Positions 26,316 to 35,920 of a stretch of DNA of 39,914 nucleotides are shown here, piece by piece. The first letter of the stretch is position 1; every line of letters begins with the position of its first letter. The stretch covers positions 1 through 39,914 of the forward strand of contig CAIMDB010000026.1 in assembly GCA_903839675.1 (NCBI GenBank). The letters are read 5' to 3'. Both the position numbers and the translations under genes were made by a program. Source of the DNA: an uncultured Sphingomonadales bacterium (lineage in GTDB: Bacteria; Pseudomonadota; Alphaproteobacteria; Sphingomonadales; Sphingomonadaceae). The notes under the pieces were generated by a model, which had not been told where the DNA came from, did no database searches, and saw only the letters and a program-made list of their open reading frames with translations.

Positions 26316-27575
26316 TTACGCCAGCCAGTCGGGAATGCGCTCCGCATCAAGGATGGTTTCGGCGGCAATCCTGTCTGCGACAACCGCGTACTGGTCCCCG
26401 TCGACCATGACTTCCGGGACGAGCGGGCGGCTGTTGTAGGTGCTGGCCATCGTCGCGCCATAGGCGCCCGCTGTGCGGAAGATCGCCAGATCGCCTGATG
26501 CTACTGCGTCGATATCGCGACCCATGGCGAAGGTGTCGCCGCTTTCGCAGACCGGCCCGGCGATGTTCGCGTTCATCCGTTCACCTGTCGGCTGAACGGC
26601 GGCAAAGTCATGCCAGGCATCATACATCGCCGGGCGGGCGAGATCGTTCATCGCGGCATCCACGATAACATAGGGTCGGATGACGCCGGGCTTCACCCAG
26701 ATGACCTTGGTCAGCAGGACACCCGCATTGCCGACAATGACGCGGCCGGGTTCAAACATGAGGGTGACATCCCAGCCCTTAGTTGCGCGGGCGACCATCT
26801 GGCCATAATCGGCGGGGGAAGGCGGGTTTTCCTCCGCCTTATAGGGCACGCCTAGCCCGCCGCCGAGGTCAACGCGCTCGATCTTGTGGCCCATGCCGCG
26901 CAGGTCTGCAACGAGCTGGCCGACGCGGCCGTAAGCGGCTTCCAGCGGATCAAGATCAAAGAGCTGGCTGCCAATGTGGAGCGCAACGCCCTGCATGGAC
27001 AGGCCGGGAAGTCCGGCTAGCCGGTCGAAGATGCCGGGCGCCAGATCAATGGCGACGCCGAACTTGTTTTCCTTCTTGCCGGTCGAGATCTTGGCGTGGG
27101 TGCCGGCATCAACATCGGGGTTCACACGCAACGTGGCGACTGCCGTCTTCCCCTTGGAGGCCGCGATCTGGGCGAGGACAACGCCTTCTTCTTCCAGCTC
27201 AATGTTGAACTGGCCGATGCCGACATCGAGTGCCTGTTCCAGCTCCGCGCGGGTCTTGCCGACGCCCGAAAATACGACGTCTTCCGGCTTCATGCCACCC
27301 GAAATCGCGCGCGAAATCTCGCCGCCAGAGACGACGTCGGCACCATAGCCTTGCTTGGCGAGGACGCGCAGGACGGCGCGGTTGGGGTTGGCCTTGATGG
27401 CAAAGGCGATGTGGGATCGTCCAACGGGCGCAATGCCTTCGCGGAACACCTGCGCGTGTCGCTCCAGCGTCGCACGGGAATAGACGTAGACAGGCGTGCC
27501 CACTTCGTCGGCAATGCGGGTCAGCGGGACGTCCTCGGCATGGAGGATGCCGTTCTTGATCTGAAAATGGTCCAT
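26316..27575 (-). CDS. lysA: Diaminopimelate decarboxylase
   Basis: A 419-residue PLP enzyme of the alanine racemase/ODC fold III. It decarboxylates meso-DAP to L-lysine, the last step of lysine synthesis. The PLP lysine is in FAIKANPNRAVL (about residue 60); GGGLGVPY and EPGRVIVGNAG bind phosphate, and CESGDTFAMGR carries the active-site Cys and acidic residues. Typical length. ATG 27575 is chosen; it lies 7 bases after the end of the LptM-like lipoprotein gene, in the widely conserved argH-lipoprotein-lysA order. Confidence 0.96.
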   Translation of the reverse strand: MDHFQIKNGILHAEDVPLTRIADEVGTPVYVYSRATLERHAQVFREGIAPVGRSHIAFAIKANPNRAVLRVLAKQGYGADVVSGGEISRAISGGMKPEDVVFSGVGKTRAELEQALDVGIGQFNIELEEEGVVLAQIAASKGKTAVATLRVNPDVDAGTHAKISTGKKENKFGVAIDLAPGIFDRLAGLPGLSMQGVALHIGSQLFDLDPLEAAYGRVGQLVADLRGMGHKIERVDLGGGLGVPYKAEENPPSPADYGQMVARATKGWDVTLMFEPGRVIVGNAGVLLTKVIWVKPGVIRPYVIVDAAMNDLARPAMYDAWHDFAAVQPTGERMNANIAGPVCESGDTFAMGRDIDAVASGDLAIFRTAGAYGATMASTYNSRPLVPEVMVDGDQYAVVADRIAAETILDAERIPDWLA

Positions 27576-27582
27576 GGAATTC

Positions 27583-27828
27583 TTAGCCTTTCGGCGGGAG
27601 GTCAAACTTGTCGTCGCGGCGTTCTTCCGAGCGTTTTAACAACTCGTCGCTGCGTTTGGGGTTGGCCTGCGCCGAAGGGGAAATCATTTCTTCAACGGTC
27701 GGCTGGGTCCGCACATTCTCCGGTTTAACCGGCATACTCTTCCCATCCTGAGGTTTAAGCTTCACGCGGCCACCACAGGCAGAAAGGGCCAGTGACAGAG
27801 AAACAGCAAGGGCAATGGCGCGAATCAT
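27583..27828 (-). CDS. LptM-like small lipoprotein
   Basis: An 81-residue predicted lipoprotein with signal and lipobox LALSACGG (Cys near 18), followed by a polar, Pro- and charge-rich tail. In many proteobacteria the gene between argH and lysA encodes LptM (YifL), which helps the LptD outer-membrane translocon mature. Placement fits; the tail is too divergent to confirm. Its ATG overlaps the argH stop by four bases. Confidence 0.7.
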   Translation of the reverse strand: MIRAIALAVSLSLALSACGGRVKLKPQDGKSMPVKPENVRTQPTVEEMISPSAQANPKRSDELLKRSEERRDDKFDLPPKG

Positions 27829-29198
27829 GAGATGCCCAATAGCGTCTTTGCATCAGCAATGCGCGCCCGAACCTGCGCAGGCGCGGTGCCGCCATGGCTC
27901 ATCCGGCTGGCGACCGAGGCATCGACCGTTAGCACGGAAAAGACGCTGTCATTGATCGCCGGGTTGATTGCCTGCAGATCGCCCAAGGGAAGGGCGGCCA
28001 GCGCCAGGCCCTTTTCCTCAGCCAGCTTGACCGCACGTCCCGTCACGTGATGTGCCTCGCGGAAAGGCAGGCCCGCTTCCCGCACCAGCCAGTCGGCCAA
28101 GTCGGTTGCCGTCGCAAAGCCGCTCTCGGCGAGCGCGCGCATCCGGTCTGTCCGGAAGGTGACGGTCTGGGTCATGCCGGTCATCGCCGCGATGGAGAGC
28201 GCCAGCAGGTCATGCGCCTCAAACACCGGCGGTTTGTCGTCCTGCATGTCCTTGGAATAAGCGAGTGGCAGGCCCTTCATCGTCATCATCAGCGCATTGA
28301 GGCAGCCGGTAATGCGCCCCGCATGGCCGCGCACGAGCTCAACGGCATCGGGGTTGCGCTTTTGCGGCATGATCGAGCTTCCCGTCGACCATTGGTCAGG
28401 CAGAGCGACAAAGCCGAAAGGCTGCGACGCCCAGATGATGATCTCTTCCGACATGCGCGAAAGGTGGAGCGAACACTGGCTCGCCGCCATCAGGTAATCG
28501 AGTGCGAAATCGCGGTCCGACACGCTGTCGAGGCTATTGTCGGTGGGCTTTGCAAAATCGAGAGCCGCCGCTGTCGCATGGCGGTCAATCGGGAAGCCCG
28601 TTCCAGCAAGCGCGGCAGCCCCAAGCGGGCACTCATTCAACCGACGACGCGCATCGGCAAAGCGGTCCCGGTCGCGCCGGATCATTTCATACCAGGCCAT
28701 CAGATGGTGGCCGAGAGTCACCGGCTGCGCGCTCTGGAGGTGGGTGAAGCCCGGCATCACAGCATCGGCATGTTCCGCCGCGCGGGTAACCAGCGCCTTT
28801 TGAAGTTCGACAAGTCCTGCCTCGACCGCGTCAACGGCGTCGCGGACCCAAAGACGGAAATCGGTCGCGACCTGATCGTTGCGGGAGCGCGCCGTGTGCA
28901 GGCGACCCGCCGTTGGGCCGATCAGCTCTGCCAGCCGCGCCTCAGTGGCCATATGAATGTCTTCGAGCGCCAGATCGACCGGAACGCCGTTCGCTTCATA
29001 TTCCGCAGCAATGGTGTCGAGACCTTGTGCGATCGTCGCCGCATCCTCTGCTTTCACAATCCCTTGAGCGGCCAGCATCGCGACATGCGCCTTCGACGCG
29101 CGAATGTCCTGCTGCCACAACCGCTTGTCGAACGGGATGGAGGCGTTTATCTCACGCATGACGGCGGCCGGACCTTCGGCAAAACGCCCGCCCCACAT
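27825..29198 (-). CDS. argH: Argininosuccinate lyase
   Basis: A 457-residue homotetrameric enzyme that splits argininosuccinate to arginine and fumarate in the last step of arginine synthesis. Superfamily signature [12 protein letters not shown], catalytic His region [11 protein letters not shown], and the N-terminal segment WGGRFAEGP are all present. ATG 29198 fits the family start MWGGRF, although the ribosome site is weak. The start lies just 16 bases from the divergent TlpA-like gene, so the argH promoter should lie inside that coding region. Confidence 0.96.
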   Translation of the reverse strand: MWGGRFAEGPAAVMREINASIPFDKRLWQQDIRASKAHVAMLAAQGIVKAEDAATIAQGLDTIAAEYEANGVPVDLALEDIHMATEARLAELIGPTAGRLHTARSRNDQVATDFRLWVRDAVDAVEAGLVELQKALVTRAAEHADAVMPGFTHLQSAQPVTLGHHLMAWYEMIRRDRDRFADARRRLNECPLGAAALAGTGFPIDRHATAAALDFAKPTDNSLDSVSDRDFALDYLMAASQCSLHLSRMSEEIIIWASQPFGFVALPDQWSTGSSIMPQKRNPDAVELVRGHAGRITGCLNALMMTMKGLPLAYSKDMQDDKPPVFEAHDLLALSIAAMTGMTQTVTFRTDRMRALAESGFATATDLADWLVREAGLPFREAHHVTGRAVKLAEEKGLALAALPLGDLQAINPAINDSVFSVLTVDASVASRMSHGGTAPAQVRARIADAKTLLGIS

Positions 29199-29214
29199 GG
29201 AATTGGAGTCTGAC

Positions 29215-29808
29215 TTGCGGCTGCTAATCTTACCTGTCCTTATGCTGGGCCTGACTGTTGCGGGCTGCGATAAGCAATCCGACCCCAAGCCGCAAGGCGA
29301 AGCGCCGCAATCATCGCCTGCAGAGCCCCAAGCAGGGCTTTCAAAAGGCGAAGAACTGACCGGCACGATTGACCGCAGCCACAAAGGCGAGGCGATGCCG
29401 GACGTTTCCTTTGAAGCGCCCGATGGCGCGACGGTGAAGCTGGCCGCGTTCAAGGGGCAGCCTGTCCTCGTCAACGTCTGGGCGACATGGTGCGGTCCGT
29501 GCATCGCCGAAATGCCGACCATTGAGAAACTGGCAGCGCGCGAAGCCGGGCGGTTGCAGGTGTTGGCCGTCAGTCAGGATATGAAGGGCCGCCCCGCTGT
29601 TGAGAAATGGTGGAACACCCAAGGCTTCAAAACGCTCCAGCCCTATGTCGACAAGAAGGCGGACCTCGGCTTTGCGTTGGGCGGCGGCGCGCTGCCGACG
29701 ACGATCCTCTACGATAAGAATGGCAAAGAAATCTGGCGCATGGTCGGCGGTGCGGAATGGGACAATGACGCGTCTAAAAAGCTGATCGAAGAGGCGTTTG
29801 GGGCGTAA
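29215..29808 (+). CDS. TlpA-like thioredoxin lipoprotein
   Basis: A 197-residue envelope thiol oxidoreductase. The likely start is TTG 29215, with GGAG seven bases upstream, giving [17 protein letters not shown] with lipobox TVAGC. An upstream in-frame ATG at 29197 would place acidic residues in the signal and overlap argH. After a Pro/Glu-rich linker comes an AhpC/TSA-like fold with [14 protein letters not shown] (CxxC near residues 100-103) and [13 protein letters not shown], the cis-proline loop. Such proteins reduce disulfides in the periplasm, for example in cytochrome maturation; no partner is nearby. The ureohydrolase gene follows. Confidence 0.9.
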   Translation: MRLLILPVLMLGLTVAGCDKQSDPKPQGEAPQSSPAEPQAGLSKGEELTGTIDRSHKGEAMPDVSFEAPDGATVKLAAFKGQPVLVNVWATWCGPCIAEMPTIEKLAAREAGRLQVLAVSQDMKGRPAVEKWWNTQGFKTLQPYVDKKADLGFALGGGALPTTILYDKNGKEIWRMVGGAEWDNDASKKLIEEAFGA

Positions 29809-29810
29809 TC

Positions 29811-30602
29811 TTGGCACATGTCCAACTGATCGGCCTGCCGACTGACTCGCATTCGTCTTTCTTGCGCGGCCCGGCGCAGGCGCCAGACCTTATCCGTGCG
29901 GCTTTGCGGTCGGACCATAGCAATATGGCGGCCGAAAACGGGCGGGAAATTGGCGTCGATATCTCCTTCGAAGACCTAGGCGATCTGCCGCTGACCGAAG
30001 GCGCGGGTGATTTTGAGATGATCCGCGCGGCGGCAGAAGCGGCGGCTCGGGCGGGTGCCGCCCCGATCTTCCTCGGTGGTGATCATATGGTCACCAACCC
30101 GATCGTGCAGGGGCTGGCGGCGGTGCATGGGCCGGTCAACATCCTGCACTTCGATGCCCATCCCGACACCTATGACGACTTTGAGGGCGACCCGCTGAGC
30201 CACGCCTCGCCCTTTGCGCGGATCATGGAAGGCGGCCATGCCCGCCGCCTCGTTCAGGTGGGCTTGCGCACCGCCAACGCCCATTGCCGCGATCAGGCAA
30301 AACGCTTCGGCGCAGAGATGGTCGAGATGCGGGACTTCGCTGCAGGCAGTGTGCCGATCCCGGATGCGCCGCTTTATGTAAGCCTCGATATCGACGCGCT
30401 CGACCCGGCCTTTGCGCCCGGCGTGTCGCACCATGAGCCGGGCGGCCTGTCGGTTCGGGATGTCCTCAATGTGCTCCACCGGATCAACGCTCCGATTATC
30501 GGTGCGGACATTGTCGAGTATAATCCCACGCGGGATATCAATGGGATGACGGCGGTTGTTGCAGCGAAGTTTCTTAAGGAACTGGCCGGGTTGGCGGGTT
30601 AA
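29811..30602 (+). CDS. Agmatinase/arginase family ureohydrolase, TTG start
   Basis: A 263-residue ureohydrolase. Mn-binding motifs are complete: GGDHMV, DAHPDTYDDF and SLDIDALDPAFAPG. This class hydrolyses agmatine, arginine, guanidinobutyrate or related compounds to urea; the exact substrate is unclear. The only start at the right place is TTG 29811, two bases after the TlpA stop; the next in-frame Met lies near residue 39. The stop codon overlaps that of the converging FAD oxidoreductase in the palindrome TTAA. Confidence 0.9.
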   Translation: MAHVQLIGLPTDSHSSFLRGPAQAPDLIRAALRSDHSNMAAENGREIGVDISFEDLGDLPLTEGAGDFEMIRAAAEAAARAGAAPIFLGGDHMVTNPIVQGLAAVHGPVNILHFDAHPDTYDDFEGDPLSHASPFARIMEGGHARRLVQVGLRTANAHCRDQAKRFGAEMVEMRDFAAGSVPIPDAPLYVSLDIDALDPAFAPGVSHHEPGGLSVRDVLNVLHRINAPIIGADIVEYNPTRDINGMTAVVAAKFLKELAGLAG

Positions 30603-31735
30603 GTGCTGAGCCGCTCCACACCCACACTCTCTGGCATCACGCCCAGCTCAGTCATCCCCTCCGGCCATTCGCCGTCCGTTATCAGCGCCGCCGCCACCGC
30701 CGACATGGCAGGCGAAGTCTGCAAGCCGAACCCGCCTTGTCCGGCGAGCCAGAAGAAGCCCGGCGCATCTGGCGCGAAACCCGCCACCGGCATCCGGTCT
30801 TTCACGAAGGAGCGCAGGCCCGCCCAGCGGCCTGTGATGCGTGGGACGGGCATCGTCGTGAACTGTTCGACACGCCAGGCGGCGAGCGCCTGATCATATT
30901 CCTCGGCCTGGGCATCGCACGGCTCGCTGTCGGTCTCGTCATTGGGGCAGGCGAGCAGGCGGTTGCCCTGTGGCAGGATGTAAAACACATCGCCCGGCGT
31001 CTTAATGAACGGCCAGTCGCGCACATCTGTGCCTTCAGGCGGATCAAAGACGATGATCGTGCGGCGCTTGGGGCTCAGGCCGATGGGTTGGACACCCGCG
31101 AGACCCGCGATCCGGTCTGCCCAAGAGCCTGCGGCGTTGACGATGATGGGGGCGGTGTAACTGCCACCTGCTTCGGTGGTCGCGGTCCAGTCGCCGCCTT
31201 GGCGGGTGAGCGTCGCGACGCGGTGGCGGACGAGGACCGTGCCATGGCTGCGCGCCTTGCGGGCAAAGCCCTGCAACAGGGCATCGGCGTCAAGGCTGCG
31301 GCCGCCATGATCGACAAGGCCCGCGACAATCGCGTCGTCGCCGAATTTCAGCAGCGGGCACAGCGCGCGCATCTTTACTTCGTCAGCATCTTCCACCGTA
31401 TCGGTAAAGCGCCGCATCTCGGTGCCGAGGGCCTCGAGTTCGGGCAGCATTTCCTGCGTGGCGATGAACAGAGCTGGTTTGGGCGTGGCGAGGGGAATGT
31501 CCGTAAAGCCCTCAGGCGGGGCATCGAAGAACGGGCGGCTCCAGGCGGTCAGCCCCCGCACCAGCGGATTGCCGAGGCCGAAATGGTAGAAGGCCGCACT
31601 CCGCCCCGAGCTGTGATAACCAACCGCATCTTCGGCTTCGAGCACAACAACCTTGCCATGCTCGGCCAGACGGGCGGCGACCGATAGCCCCGCAATACCG
31701 CCGCCGATGACGATGAAGTCGGCCGTGTTGGTCAT
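30599..31735 (-). CDS. FAD-dependent oxidoreductase (DAO family)
   Basis: A 378-residue flavoprotein of the D-amino acid dehydrogenase/glycine oxidase type. The FAD motif is DFIVIGGGIAGLSVAARLAE at residues about 6-25, and the acidic ribose binder is VVLEAED. A later FAD-contact segment, GFFWLAGQGGFGLQTSPA, is typical. Substrate could be a D-amino or imino acid; unassigned. Starts four bases after the dapD stop, so it is the third gene of a HAD-dapD-FAD operon. Confidence 0.9.
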   Translation of the reverse strand: MTNTADFIVIGGGIAGLSVAARLAEHGKVVVLEAEDAVGYHSSGRSAAFYHFGLGNPLVRGLTAWSRPFFDAPPEGFTDIPLATPKPALFIATQEMLPELEALGTEMRRFTDTVEDADEVKMRALCPLLKFGDDAIVAGLVDHGGRSLDADALLQGFARKARSHGTVLVRHRVATLTRQGGDWTATTEAGGSYTAPIIVNAAGSWADRIAGLAGVQPIGLSPKRRTIIVFDPPEGTDVRDWPFIKTPGDVFYILPQGNRLLACPNDETDSEPCDAQAEEYDQALAAWRVEQFTTMPVPRITGRWAGLRSFVKDRMPVAGFAPDAPGFFWLAGQGGFGLQTSPAMSAVAAALITDGEWPEGMTELGVMPESVGVERLST

Positions 31736-31739
31736 TCCA

Positions 31740-32579
31740 TCAATCGCGCAGCAGCTCGTTGATCGCTGTCTTTGCCCGCGTCTGCGCATCAACGCGCTTG
31801 ACGATCACGGCGCAGGACAGGCTCGGACCGGGCGTGCCGTCGGGCAGCGGCTTTCCGGGCAGAGCGCCGGGGACGACGACCGAGTAAGACGGCACACGGC
31901 CGACAAAGATTTCGCCGGTCGCACGGTCGATGATCTTGGAGGTGGAAGAGAGGAACACGCCCATGGCGAGCACCGCACCTTCTTCGACCACGACCCCTTC
32001 GACGACTTCCGAACGGGCGCCGATGAAGCAATTGTCTTCGATGATGACAGGGCCGGCCTGCAGCGGCTCCAGCACGCCGCCAATGCCAACGCCGCCCGAA
32101 AGGTGGACGTTCTTGCCGATCTGCGCGCAGCTGCCGACGGTCGCCCAGGTGTCAACCATCGTGCCTTCGCCGACGGACGCACCAAGGTTCACGAAGCTTG
32201 GCATCAGGACAACATTCTTGCCGATATGCGCGCCGCGGCGGACGATGGAGCCGGGCACGGCGCGGAAGCCAGCCTCACGGAAGCGGTTCTCGCCCCAACC
32301 TTCAAACTTGGACGGCACCTTGTCCCACCAGTGCGCGCCACCGGGTCCGCCGGGGATGGCTTCCATGTCGTTGATGCGGAAGGACAGGAGTACGGCCTTC
32401 TTCAACCACTGGTTGACCTGCCAATGGCCATCGACCTTTTCCGCCACGCGGCGTTCCCCGCTGTCGAGTAGCTCAAGCGCGGCAGTAACGGCTTCGCGCG
32501 CGTCGCCGGTGGTTGCGGGTGAGAGGGTGTCGCGGGCGTCCCAAAGGGCTTCGATGGTCTGTTCAAGCGTCGTGGTCAT
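31740..32579 (-). CDS. dapD: 2,3,4,5-tetrahydropyridine-2,6-dicarboxylate N-succinyltransferase
   Basis: A 279-residue trimeric enzyme of the succinylase branch of DAP/lysine synthesis, using succinyl-CoA. The N-terminal helical region ([15 protein letters not shown]) is followed by left-handed beta-helix hexapeptide repeats ([50 protein letters not shown]). Typical length. Its ATG overlaps the HAD phosphatase stop by four bases. It works upstream of lysA, which is encoded 5 kb away on the same strand. Confidence 0.97.
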   Translation of the reverse strand: MTTTLEQTIEALWDARDTLSPATTGDAREAVTAALELLDSGERRVAEKVDGHWQVNQWLKKAVLLSFRINDMEAIPGGPGGAHWWDKVPSKFEGWGENRFREAGFRAVPGSIVRRGAHIGKNVVLMPSFVNLGASVGEGTMVDTWATVGSCAQIGKNVHLSGGVGIGGVLEPLQAGPVIIEDNCFIGARSEVVEGVVVEEGAVLAMGVFLSSTSKIIDRATGEIFVGRVPSYSVVVPGALPGKPLPDGTPGPSLSCAVIVKRVDAQTRAKTAINELLRD

Positions 32580-33250
32580 GCGTTGTCCTGCAATGAAAGC
32601 CCGGAAAGCCAGGCGGTGATCTCATGGGTTTCATGGTCAATGAAAGACGGGCAGGCCTCCCCATTGGCCTGTTCCGAGCCATTGTTGACCCAAAGCGTCG
32701 TCATGCCAATGTCCTTGGCGGGCTTCAAATTGCGGGCCATGTCTTCGGCGAACAGGGCGCTCGTCGGCGTCACGCCCCACGCCTTGCAGAAGCCGGCATA
32801 GGCATCGGGGTGCGGTTTGGGCTGATAGTCCATCATATGAATATCGTGGACCGCCTCGAAGCAGTCTTCGAGTCCCAAGGCGCCCAGAACGCGCTCGGCA
32901 TAGGGCACATCGCCATTGGTGAAGACCAGACGGCGGCCCGGCAAAGCCATCAGCGCGTCTTTCAAATCCGGATTGGCGGACACGCGGTCCATCTCAATGT
33001 CGTGGACGAAGTCCAAAAAATGGTGGGGGTCTGTGCCATGTTGGGACATCAGGCCGGACAGCGTCGTGCCGTGATCGCGAAAATACTGCTTTTGGATCCG
33101 GTGTGCTTCGGTCGCATCGACGCTGAACAGGTTGCGCAGATAGGCGTTCATACGCGCGTCAATCAACGCAAAAAGGTCGCATGACGCTGGGTAAAGCGTG
33201 TTGTCGAGATCGAAGATCCAAGTGTCGATGTGGTGCAGCGCAGGCGTCAT
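32576..33250 (-). CDS. HAD-superfamily pyrimidine 5'-nucleotidase
   Basis: A 224-residue phosphatase. Motif I is [10 protein letters not shown] with nucleophile Asp near residue 14, motif II is VFTNGD, motif III is the Lys in QPKPHPDAY, and motif IV is FAEDMARN, the acidic pair. The wording DLDNTLYPA is characteristic of the SDT1-like pyrimidine nucleotidase group. It hydrolyses nucleoside monophosphates in related proteins. First gene of the operon with dapD; no functional link to lysine synthesis is evident. Confidence 0.9.
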   Translation of the reverse strand: MTPALHHIDTWIFDLDNTLYPASCDLFALIDARMNAYLRNLFSVDATEAHRIQKQYFRDHGTTLSGLMSQHGTDPHHFLDFVHDIEMDRVSANPDLKDALMALPGRRLVFTNGDVPYAERVLGALGLEDCFEAVHDIHMMDYQPKPHPDAYAGFCKAWGVTPTSALFAEDMARNLKPAKDIGMTTLWVNNGSEQANGEACPSFIDHETHEITAWLSGLSLQDNA

Positions 33251-33401
33251 GACCCGCCCATAGTCACAAGACCTGCAAACTTAAAGCACCTGCCGCCGTT
33301 AACGCACTTATGGTCTGTAATTACCTCCACAATGGCGGCATTGTTAATGCGCCGTTAGCCGAGGAACGACCTAATTTCGGCAACGTCCGGTGGGGTTTTG
33401 A

Positions 33402-35684
33402 ATGAGCAGGAAGAGTGTACTTGCCGTTGGCACGTTGATGATTTTGGCGCCTGCTTTGACCGCCTGTGGCGGCGGCAGCGGTGTCGCCAGTGTTCCGCAG
33501 ACGCCGAGTGCCGTCGCTGTACCACCACCGCCCGCGCCACCACCGCCGCCGCCTTCAAATGTGGACTACAATACGCCGGAATATCAGCGCTCTAATGCCG
33601 CCACCAAAATCAGCGCGATTACGGCCTATACTTCAGGCGCAACGGGGCAGGGCATTACAGCCGCTGTCATTGATAGTGGTGTGAACCCCAGTCTGCCCGA
33701 GTTTGCGGGGAAAATCAGCTCAGCGTCCCGCGATGTGGCGGGCAATCGTGGCATGGGCGACGAAGATGGACATGGGACGTCGGTGGCCGCCGTCCTGCTT
33801 GGCGCCAAGAATGATTCTGACACGCACGGCGTGGCGTTCAATGCGACGCTGTTGGCCTTGCGGACCGATACGCCCGGGAGTTGCGCGAATACTGCGCCGG
33901 ACGGTGGCTGCAGTCATAATGATATGGCCATTGCATCCGCGCTCGACATCGCGGTGGCGAATGGCGCGAAAGTGGTCAATATGTCGCTGGGCGGCGCTGG
34001 CCCCAATTCGACCCTGCGTGCAGCGATGGGGCGTGCGACGGCAGCGGGCACCATCCTCGTCATTTCTGCGGGCAATGATGGCCTCGCCAACCCCGATGCC
34101 TTCGCCTTAATTGCCAATGATGCCGTGGCGCGCAACCTCATCATCGTGGCAGGCGGGGTGGATGACGCCAATGCGGTGTCCGTCTTTTCCACCGGAGGCA
34201 GCAATCAGGCTGGATCGACGGCGAGTCGCTATGTCGTGGCGCTTGCCAACCGGGTGCGGACCATCAACGAAACGGGTGCGGCCATTTTGGCCAGTGGCAC
34301 GTCTTACGCAGCCCCTGCTGTGTCCGGGGCTGTTGCGCTGCTGGCACAGGCGTTTCCAAACCTGACCAGCGCACAGATTGTGGACCTGCTTCTGTCTTCC
34401 GCGCGGGATTTGGGGGCTGCCGGTGTAGACTCTGTCTATGGTCGCGGCCTTGTCGATTTGGCTTCGGCATTTGCCGCGCGCGGGGCGACGTCCGTTGCGG
34501 GAACCACCGTGCCGGTGTCGATGACGGACAATGGCACGCTGTCTGCGCCGATGGGAGATGCCACGCTCACCGGCCTCTCGACCGTGTTTCAGGATGGCTA
34601 TGGCCGTGCCTATCAGGCGGACTTGGAAGGCACGTTTTCGCGCAGCTATTCCGGCGGTCGCCTTTGGTCCTCGCTCAATGCGGATGGCCGGACGGCGGGC
34701 GTCGGCTATGGCATGACGGGTGTGGCCCTTTCGGTGTCGGGTGATGTCCGCACCGGTCAGGTCGGGCCGCTTGCGATGACCGACCAGGATCAGCGCACCG
34801 CCCGCCTGATGGCTGGGTGGGTGGTCTCCCGCCTGTCACGTGACACCCACTTTGCGGCGGGCTTTTCGCGCAGCAGCGGCGCGCTGATCGACCAGATGGC
34901 GCTCAACAAAGCGTCGCAATTCCTTATCGCTGAGGAAGCAGGGTCCAGTTTCGGTTTTCGCAGCACGCCAGTCTATTCCGGTGCCGTCCGGCAGCAGTTC
35001 GGGCGCTGGGGTCTGTCGATCGGGTGGGATCGCGGGGAGGCCTTGATTTGGTCTAAGGGGCTACGGCACCGTTATGACCGGATGCCCTACACATCTGCCT
35101 CGGTATCCTTGGACCGTCGGTTCGGCCCGCTTTCACTGGGCCTGAGAGGTCAACAACTCTCGGAAAAGGAAACTGTCCTTGGTGCCCGCTTCGGCGCCAT
35201 GTTTGGCGCGCCGGGTTCTGTAACCCGGCAGATCTCTGTCGATGGCGTTTTGGCAGCACAAGATGGTTGGGCAGTGCGGGGCCGTTGGCAGCAAGGCTGG
35301 ACGCGGATCGGCGCGGGCGGGGTGCGCCCTGCCGCTGATCATCTCGTCTCCACAGCTTGGTCTTTTGATGTGACGCGGGAAGACATGTTCCTGAACCGCG
35401 ACAGCTTCGGCCTGCGGCTGGCCCAACCGGTCCGTGTTGCTTCGGGCGGATTGACCGTCGAACTGCCAATGGCGTGGGACTATGCGACGTCCAGCGCCCA
35501 AATGGCGGCAACTCGCATCAACCTTGCGCCATCGGGGCGGGAGATTGATGCCGAGGCGATCTATGCAGTCCCGCTATGGGCTGGATCGCTGTCGACTTCC
35601 ATTTACTGGCGCAAAGACCCCGGGCACTTTGCCGCAGCGCCAGATGATACCGGGGCAGCGCTTCGGTTCGGCATGGCTTTTTGA
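33402..35684 (+). CDS. S8 subtilase autotransporter-like lipoprotein
   Basis: A 760-residue secreted subtilisin-like protease. The N-terminal signal ends in lipobox LTACGGG (Cys near 22), followed by a Pro-rich linker (PPPPAPPPPPP). The catalytic set can be read as Asp91 (AVIDSGVN), His124 (GHGTSVAA), Asn225 (SAGNDG) and Ser301 (ASGTSYAAPAVSGA). From about residue 400 the sequence becomes alternating polar/aromatic strands and ends in Phe (RFGMAF), as expected of an outer-membrane beta barrel. So it is probably a lipidated autotransporter protease like NalP. Substrates unknown. It sits directly ahead of rpoB. Confidence 0.88.
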   Translation: MSRKSVLAVGTLMILAPALTACGGGSGVASVPQTPSAVAVPPPPAPPPPPPSNVDYNTPEYQRSNAATKISAITAYTSGATGQGITAAVIDSGVNPSLPEFAGKISSASRDVAGNRGMGDEDGHGTSVAAVLLGAKNDSDTHGVAFNATLLALRTDTPGSCANTAPDGGCSHNDMAIASALDIAVANGAKVVNMSLGGAGPNSTLRAAMGRATAAGTILVISAGNDGLANPDAFALIANDAVARNLIIVAGGVDDANAVSVFSTGGSNQAGSTASRYVVALANRVRTINETGAAILASGTSYAAPAVSGAVALLAQAFPNLTSAQIVDLLLSSARDLGAAGVDSVYGRGLVDLASAFAARGATSVAGTTVPVSMTDNGTLSAPMGDATLTGLSTVFQDGYGRAYQADLEGTFSRSYSGGRLWSSLNADGRTAGVGYGMTGVALSVSGDVRTGQVGPLAMTDQDQRTARLMAGWVVSRLSRDTHFAAGFSRSSGALIDQMALNKASQFLIAEEAGSSFGFRSTPVYSGAVRQQFGRWGLSIGWDRGEALIWSKGLRHRYDRMPYTSASVSLDRRFGPLSLGLRGQQLSEKETVLGARFGAMFGAPGSVTRQISVDGVLAAQDGWAVRGRWQQGWTRIGAGGVRPAADHLVSTAWSFDVTREDMFLNRDSFGLRLAQPVRVASGGLTVELPMAWDYATSSAQMAATRINLAPSGREIDAEAIYAVPLWAGSLSTSIYWRKDPGHFAAAPDDTGAALRFGMAF

Positions 35685-35718
35685 CCCTTAGGGACTCGGG
35701 TTTGCCGCTGTTCGATGT

Positions 35719-35747
35719 TTGACATCGCCGGCCGGAAATCCTATGAA
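35719..35747 (+). promoter_or_regulatory. Near-consensus promoter upstream of rpoB
   Basis: TTGACA (35719-35724), a 17-base spacer and TATGAA (35742-35747). The -35 box is perfect and the spacer ideal. It lies 34 bases after the subtilase stop and would give a leader of about 165 bases before rpoB. Confidence 0.7.
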
Positions 35748-35835
35748 AACGCCACTACCTTGATCGACCGGGAAATGATGTGCCGTTGCGCAGTGCATCG
35801 AACGTATAGATCGACCGAGGTTTCAAGACGCTGAA

Positions 35836-35871
35836 AGCTGCAGTTTTCCTCGCGGAAACTCGCGGCTTTTT
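35836..35871 (+). terminator. Leader hairpin with T-run, possible rpoB attenuator
   Basis: AGCTGCAGTTTTCC pairs with GGAAACTCGCGGCT (one bulge on each side, TCGC loop) and is followed by TTTTT. It looks like an intrinsic terminator in the direction of rpoB. Since a strong promoter lies upstream and rpoB follows 50 bases later, it may work as an attenuator; otherwise it ends the subtilase transcript. Confidence 0.6.
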
Positions 35872-35920
35872 GTGTTTTGTCGCGCCCCGCATTTAAGACG
35901 TAAAAGGCGAGAAAATCAAC

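Noticed and set aside
28047-29213. 388-codon plus-strand frame
   Set aside because: Antisense shadow of argH; argH carries the lyase signature [11 protein letters not shown].
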